A stretch of DNA of 64,000 nt from Mesostigma viride. Its lineage: Eukaryota; Streptophyta; Mesostigmatophyceae; Mesostigmatales; Mesostigmataceae. The DNA is taken from NCBI GenBank assembly GCA_009746045.1, contig RPFO01000165.1, positions 3,417,141-3,481,140 of the forward strand, read 5' to 3'. Shown here in pieces: positions 60,462-64,000 of this stretch (the first letter of the stretch is position 1; each line of letters opens with the position of its first letter). Below the pieces are notes generated by a model. The model saw only the letters and a program-made list of their open reading frames with translations, did not search any database and had not been told where the DNA came from. The position numbers and the translations under genes were made by a program.

Positions 60462-60758
60462 TAGTTGGCAGCCGAGGCAATCCGTGTGGAAGTAAGTGTA
60501 GAAGTTTTGCTGACGAACTTGGCCTTTGCGCCGTAGGCAGACCTAGCGCCTGAACGGGAGTTACGGGACAGCCAAGCGGCACTGCACACGCGTTATGATG
60601 GTACCTACGCACATTTGGATATTTTTCAGGAGAGGCCTGTAGCCGTACTGGTCTTTAATGTGTTCTAGACGGTTCGAGAAGCCCGTCCCTGCGGACCTGA
60701 CGTCATGCCTGGTTGGCAGCGCCAGGCGCAGCCACCAACGGGGACGAAGGGACAAAAT

Positions 60759-60821
60759 ACCGTAGTGGCTCTTATACGTGTACGCTTAATTATTTCCTCC
60801 TGTTTCACTTGCCCGGACTTA
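60759..60821 (+). repeat. half copy of the same MITE end
   Basis: TACCGTAGTGGCTCTTATAC and the following GTGTACGCTTAATTAT match the MITE terminus, but the copy is cut off at 60821, where a Harbinger-like end begins. Confidence 0.75.
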
Positions 60822-61139
60822 GGCCCTTTCCACATTCGTCAGTTCCGGGGAGTTAGGGTCCTAATTCAGTCGGTTCCGGAACTAGAGGTTTCCACATTGG
60901 GCCGTCCAATTAGAAATGTAATTCGATTTAACCGCTAATTCGACCGGAACTGGGGTGGAACTCCTGGAACTCGAAAAAAGCAGTTCCGGCCAGTTCCAGT
61001 CAGAATTAATTTTTTTTTTTTGGTCGATGCACGAAAAGGGCGGGGAACACGACGTGAAAAGGGAGGGGAACACGTGCACGCCGGGAAGACAGTGCGGCCA
61101 CCATCGCTGCCGCGCGTTAGTGGATGAAAGTGCGTAGCC

Positions 61140-61809
61140 ATGATCGCGAGACTAATAGTTATATTTCTCATCGTGCTGGTGCGCTACCTGCAGCTACTAC
61201 GCAGGAAGCAGGCCGCGATACGCATTATTCAGGAAAATGCGGCTCGCGAGGCGGAATACATGGCAACCGCCACACAAGTGATGATGGGGATGGCAATGGA
61301 CGACAAGCCAGACGACCGACGAGGCGGGTGGCAGCCCGGTCGCCCGTGGGCATATGATAGGGCCGCAGGACGTGGATTTTGGGAATCAGCAAAGCGAGGG
61401 GGTGTCATGACGGACGCGGACTTCCGTGCAACATTTCACATGACCCGTGATTCCTTTGATCGTGTAGTGCAGGAAGCTGGGCACGTGCTGGAAAAGGAAA
61501 AGGGAAAGCGTGGATACCCCATCCCTGTAGACCAGAGGGTTGCAGCATGTATTCTTTACCTAACGAACGGGTGCAGCATGCACGAGGCGGGGCAGAAGGT
61601 CGGAATCAGTAAGTCGACTGTAACCAAGGACCTGCCGCTGTTTTGTGAGCAAGTTGCCTGTGTTATGGGTCCGGAATACATCCAACTGCCCAGGGGTCCG
61701 GCGTTGGCGGCCACCGCTAGCCGTTTCTGGCACGACAAGGACCTTCCGCAGGTCGCGGGAGCGATCGACTGCACCCATATCTACGTCAACATGCGCGGGT
61801 TCTTAACTG
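61140..61809 (+). CDS. Harbinger transposase (DDE_Tnp_4/HARBI1-like), first exon
   Basis: Starts at ATG 61140 with a hydrophobic N-terminus (LIVIFLIVLVRYLQLL). HARBI1-type features follow: TFHMTRDSFDRVVQEAG, IPVDQRVAACILYLTNG, a helix-turn-helix (AGQKVGISKSTVTKDL), and VAGAIDCTHIYV with the first catalytic Asp (about 61770). The coding part ends at a consensus donor GTGAGT (61810), after the first D of DDE; the remaining D and E must lie beyond the minisatellite, outside the window. Reading on gives a stop at 61853. An unspliced truncated protein is the alternative. It would cut and paste the element at TWA sites together with a Myb-like partner, not seen here. Confidence 0.82.
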
Positions 61810-61849
61810 GTGAGTGCCAAGCACAACAGGGTTCGGCAATGTCTGCAGC

Positions 61850-64000
61850 TTGAGTGTTTCACGTGTGGCATGGTTTTTGTGTCCCAGTTTTTTTTACCCA
61901 CCTTGGTGTATGCTTGAGTGTGACACGTGGGGCATGGTTTTTGCTTGCCAGTTTTTTTTACCCACCTTGGTGTATGCTTGAGTGTGACACGTGGGGCATG
62001 GTTTTTGCTTGCCAGTTTTTTTTACCCCTTCTTACCTTGGTGCATGTATGCTTGCTTGCCAGTTTTTTTTTACCCACCTTGGTGTATGCTTGAGTGTGAC
62101 ATGTGGGGCATGGTTTTTGCTTGCCAGTTTTTTTTACCCACCTTGGTGTATGCTTGCTTGCCAGTTTTTTTTACCCACCTTGGTGTATGCTTGCTTGCCA
62201 GTTTTTTTTACCCACCTTGGTGTATGCTTGAGTGCCAGTTTTTTTTACCCACCTTGGTGTATGCTTGCTTGCCAGTTTTTTTTTACCCACCTTGGTGTAT
62301 GCTTGAGTGTGACACGTGGGGCATGGTTTTTGCTTGCCAGTTTTTTTTACCCACCTTGGTGTATGCTTGCTTGCCAGTTTTTTTTACCCACCTTGGTGTA
62401 TGCTTGAGTGTGACACGTGGGGCATGGTTTTTGCTTGCCAGTTTTTTTTACCCACCTTGGTGTATGCTTGAGTGTGACACGTGGGGCATGGTTTTTGCTT
62501 GCCAGTTTTTTTTACCCACCTTGGTGTATGCTTGAGTGTGACACGTGGGGCATGGTTTTTGCTTGCCAGTTTTTTTTACCCACCTTGGTGTATGCTTGAG
62601 TGTGACACGTGGGGCATGGTTTTTGCTTGCCAGTTTTTTTTACCCACCTTGGTGTATGCTTGCTTGCCAGTTTTTTTTTACCCACCTTGGTGTATGCTTG
62701 AGTGTGACACGTGGGGCATGGTTTTTGCTTGCCAGTTTTTTTTACCCACCTTGGTGTATGCTTGAGTGTGACACGTGGGGCATGGTTTTTGCTTGCCAGT
62801 TTTTTTTACCCACCTTGGTGTATGCTTGCTTGCCAGTTTTTTTTACCCACCTTGGTGTATGCTTGAGTGTGACACGTGGGGCATGGTTTTTGCTTGCCAG
62901 TTTTTTTTACCCACCTTGGTGTATGCTTGAGTGTGACACGTGGGGCATGGTTTTTGCTTGCCAGTTTTTTTTACCCACCTTGGTGTATGCTTGAGTGTGA
63001 CATGTGGGGCATGGTTTTTGCTTGCCAGTTTTTTTTACCCACCTTGGTGTATGCTTGAGTGTGACACGTGGGGCATGGTTTTTGCTTGCCATTTTTTTTT
63101 ACCCACCTTGGTGTATGCTTGCTTGCCAGTTTTTTTTTACCCACCTTGGTGTATGCTTGAGTGTGACACGTGGGGCATGGTTTTTGCTTGCCAGTTTTTT
63201 TTTACCCACCTTGGTGTATGCTTGAGTGTGACACGTGGGGCATGGTTTTTGCTTGCCAGTTTTTTTTACCCACCTTGGTGTATGCTTGAGTGTGACACGT
63301 GGGGCATGGTTTTTGCTTGCCAGTTTTTTTTACCCACCTTGGTGTATGCTTGCTTGCCAGTTTTTTTTACCCACCTTGGTGTATGCTTGAGTGTGACACG
63401 TGGGGCATGGTTTTTGCTTGCCAGTTTTTTTTACCCACCTTGGTGTATGCTTGAGTGTGACACGTGGGGCATGGTTTTAGCTTGCCAGTTTTTTTTACCC
63501 ACCTTGGTGTATGCTTGCTTGCCAGTTTTTTTTTACCCACCTTGGTGTATGCTTGAGTGTGACACGTGGGGCATGGTTTTTGCTTGCCAGTTTTTTTTAC
63601 CCACCTTGGTGTATGCTTGCTTGCCAGTTTTTTTTACCCACCTTGGTGTATGCTTGAGTGCCAGTTTTTTTTACCCACCTTGGTGTATGCTTGCTTGCCA
63701 GTTTTTTTTACCCACCTTGGTGTATGCTTGAGTGCCAGTTTTTTTTACCCACCTTGGTGTATGCTTGAGTGTGACACGTGGGGCATGGTTTTTGCTTGCC
63801 AGTTTTTTTTACCCACCTTTGTGTATGCTTGCTTGCCAGTTTTTTTTACCCACCTTGGTGTATGCTTGAGTGTGACACGTGGGGCATGGTTTTTGCTTGC
63901 CAGTTTTTTTTACCCACCTTGGTGTATGCTTGAGTGTGACACGTGGGGCATGGTTTTTGCTTGCCAGTTTTTTTTACCCACCTTGGTGTATGCTTGCTTG
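61850..64000. repeat. minisatellite of mixed 64-bp and 37-bp units, to window end
   Basis: The full unit is 64 bp: a 27-bp part with GTGACACGTGGGGCATGG plus a 37-bp part with GCCAG-T8-ACCCACC-TTGGTGTATG. Many units lack the 27-bp part. At least 30 units run to the end of the window. All plus-strand frames are open through several units, so the long Phe/Leu/Cys-rich translations are artefacts of the repeat. Confidence 0.95.

Larger units (their letters stand above)
60822..64000 (+). mobile_element. PIF/Harbinger-like DNA transposon, 3' end outside the window
   Basis: A candidate left end GGCCCTTTCCACATTCG (60822) is preceded by TTA (60819-60821), the 3-bp target typical of Harbinger elements. 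The transposase start lies 320 bp inside. The subterminal region is rich in GTTCCGG/CCGGAAC words. The right end is not in the window. Confidence 0.6.

Noticed and set aside
61858-63731. Repeated GHGFCLPVFFTHLGVCL-type frames up to 263 codons
   Set aside because: Minisatellite translation; unit length is not a multiple of three, so the frame cycles, and it lies after a splice donor.
61850-64000. Regular repeat array considered as a CRISPR
   Set aside because: There are no unique spacers of constant length, the units are tandem with poly-T, and the context is a eukaryotic transposon intron.

Overview
This is a retrotransposon-dense window of a eukaryotic nuclear genome, most likely a green alga. 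The only clearly host-type gene is a four-exon, EGF-domain exostosin-like glycosyltransferase (GT47) with GT-AG introns. Around it lie Ty1/copia, Ty3/gypsy, LINE, tyrosine-recombinase, Harbinger and MULE sequences, and the two recognisable LTR primer-binding sites both resemble an initiator tRNA-Met site (TGGTA-CGGAG type). Retrotransposons that carry a cytosine methyltransferase have been reported from charophyte algae and dinoflagellates; together with the GT47 gene this favours the green lineage, but the species is not identified. There are no bacterial-style operons, ribosome-binding sites, rRNA or convincing tRNA genes.

Layout. 1-9.1 kb: the 3' part of a copia polyprotein, whose downstream (probably 3' LTR) sequence is broken by a complete, nearly identical-LTR, gag-protease-only copia element (3740-8726, TSD GAATG). 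9.8-34.1 kb: a large Ty3/gypsy element bounded by 1.1-kb direct repeats (10483-11600, 32019-33136). Its pol is Gag - protease - C5 DNA methyltransferase - RT - RNase H - integrase - PHD finger. It has been opened twice: by a tandem LTR-gag-LTR-gag-LTR array (18086-21579), and by an 8,363-bp element (23271-31633) with 31-bp terminal inverted repeats and a 5-bp TSD (GCATC). The second insertion separates the integrase from the PHD finger. It matches no superfamily I can name and carries G-quadruplex-type arrays, a 297-bp-arm palindrome with duplicated 5' gene ends, a cysteine-rich ORF and a gene with a Tudor-like C-terminus. It is the best candidate for something undescribed.

33.1-35.0 kb: a 310-aa unknown ORF followed by a polypurine tract and an LTR. 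35.0-39 kb: LINE debris, including a 2,655-bp LINE with an 11-bp TSD and a deleted RT palm. 39-42 kb: GGC repeats and a MULE/FAR1-like SWIM fragment. 42.1-49.8 kb: a decayed gypsy whose 5' LTR holds an ORF1-only LINE and whose RT holds a 5'-truncated LINE. 50.7-57.0 kb: the exostosin gene (minus strand), with introns packed with tetranucleotide arrays. 57-64 kb: a broken tyrosine recombinase, a TA-flanked MITE, and a Harbinger transposase first exon that runs into a minisatellite-filled intron.

Many frameshifts in the gypsy pol fall at or near G homopolymers, so real decay and assembly error cannot be separated from this sequence alone. Everything except the exostosin gene is best read as nested selfish DNA; the nesting gives a relative age order.
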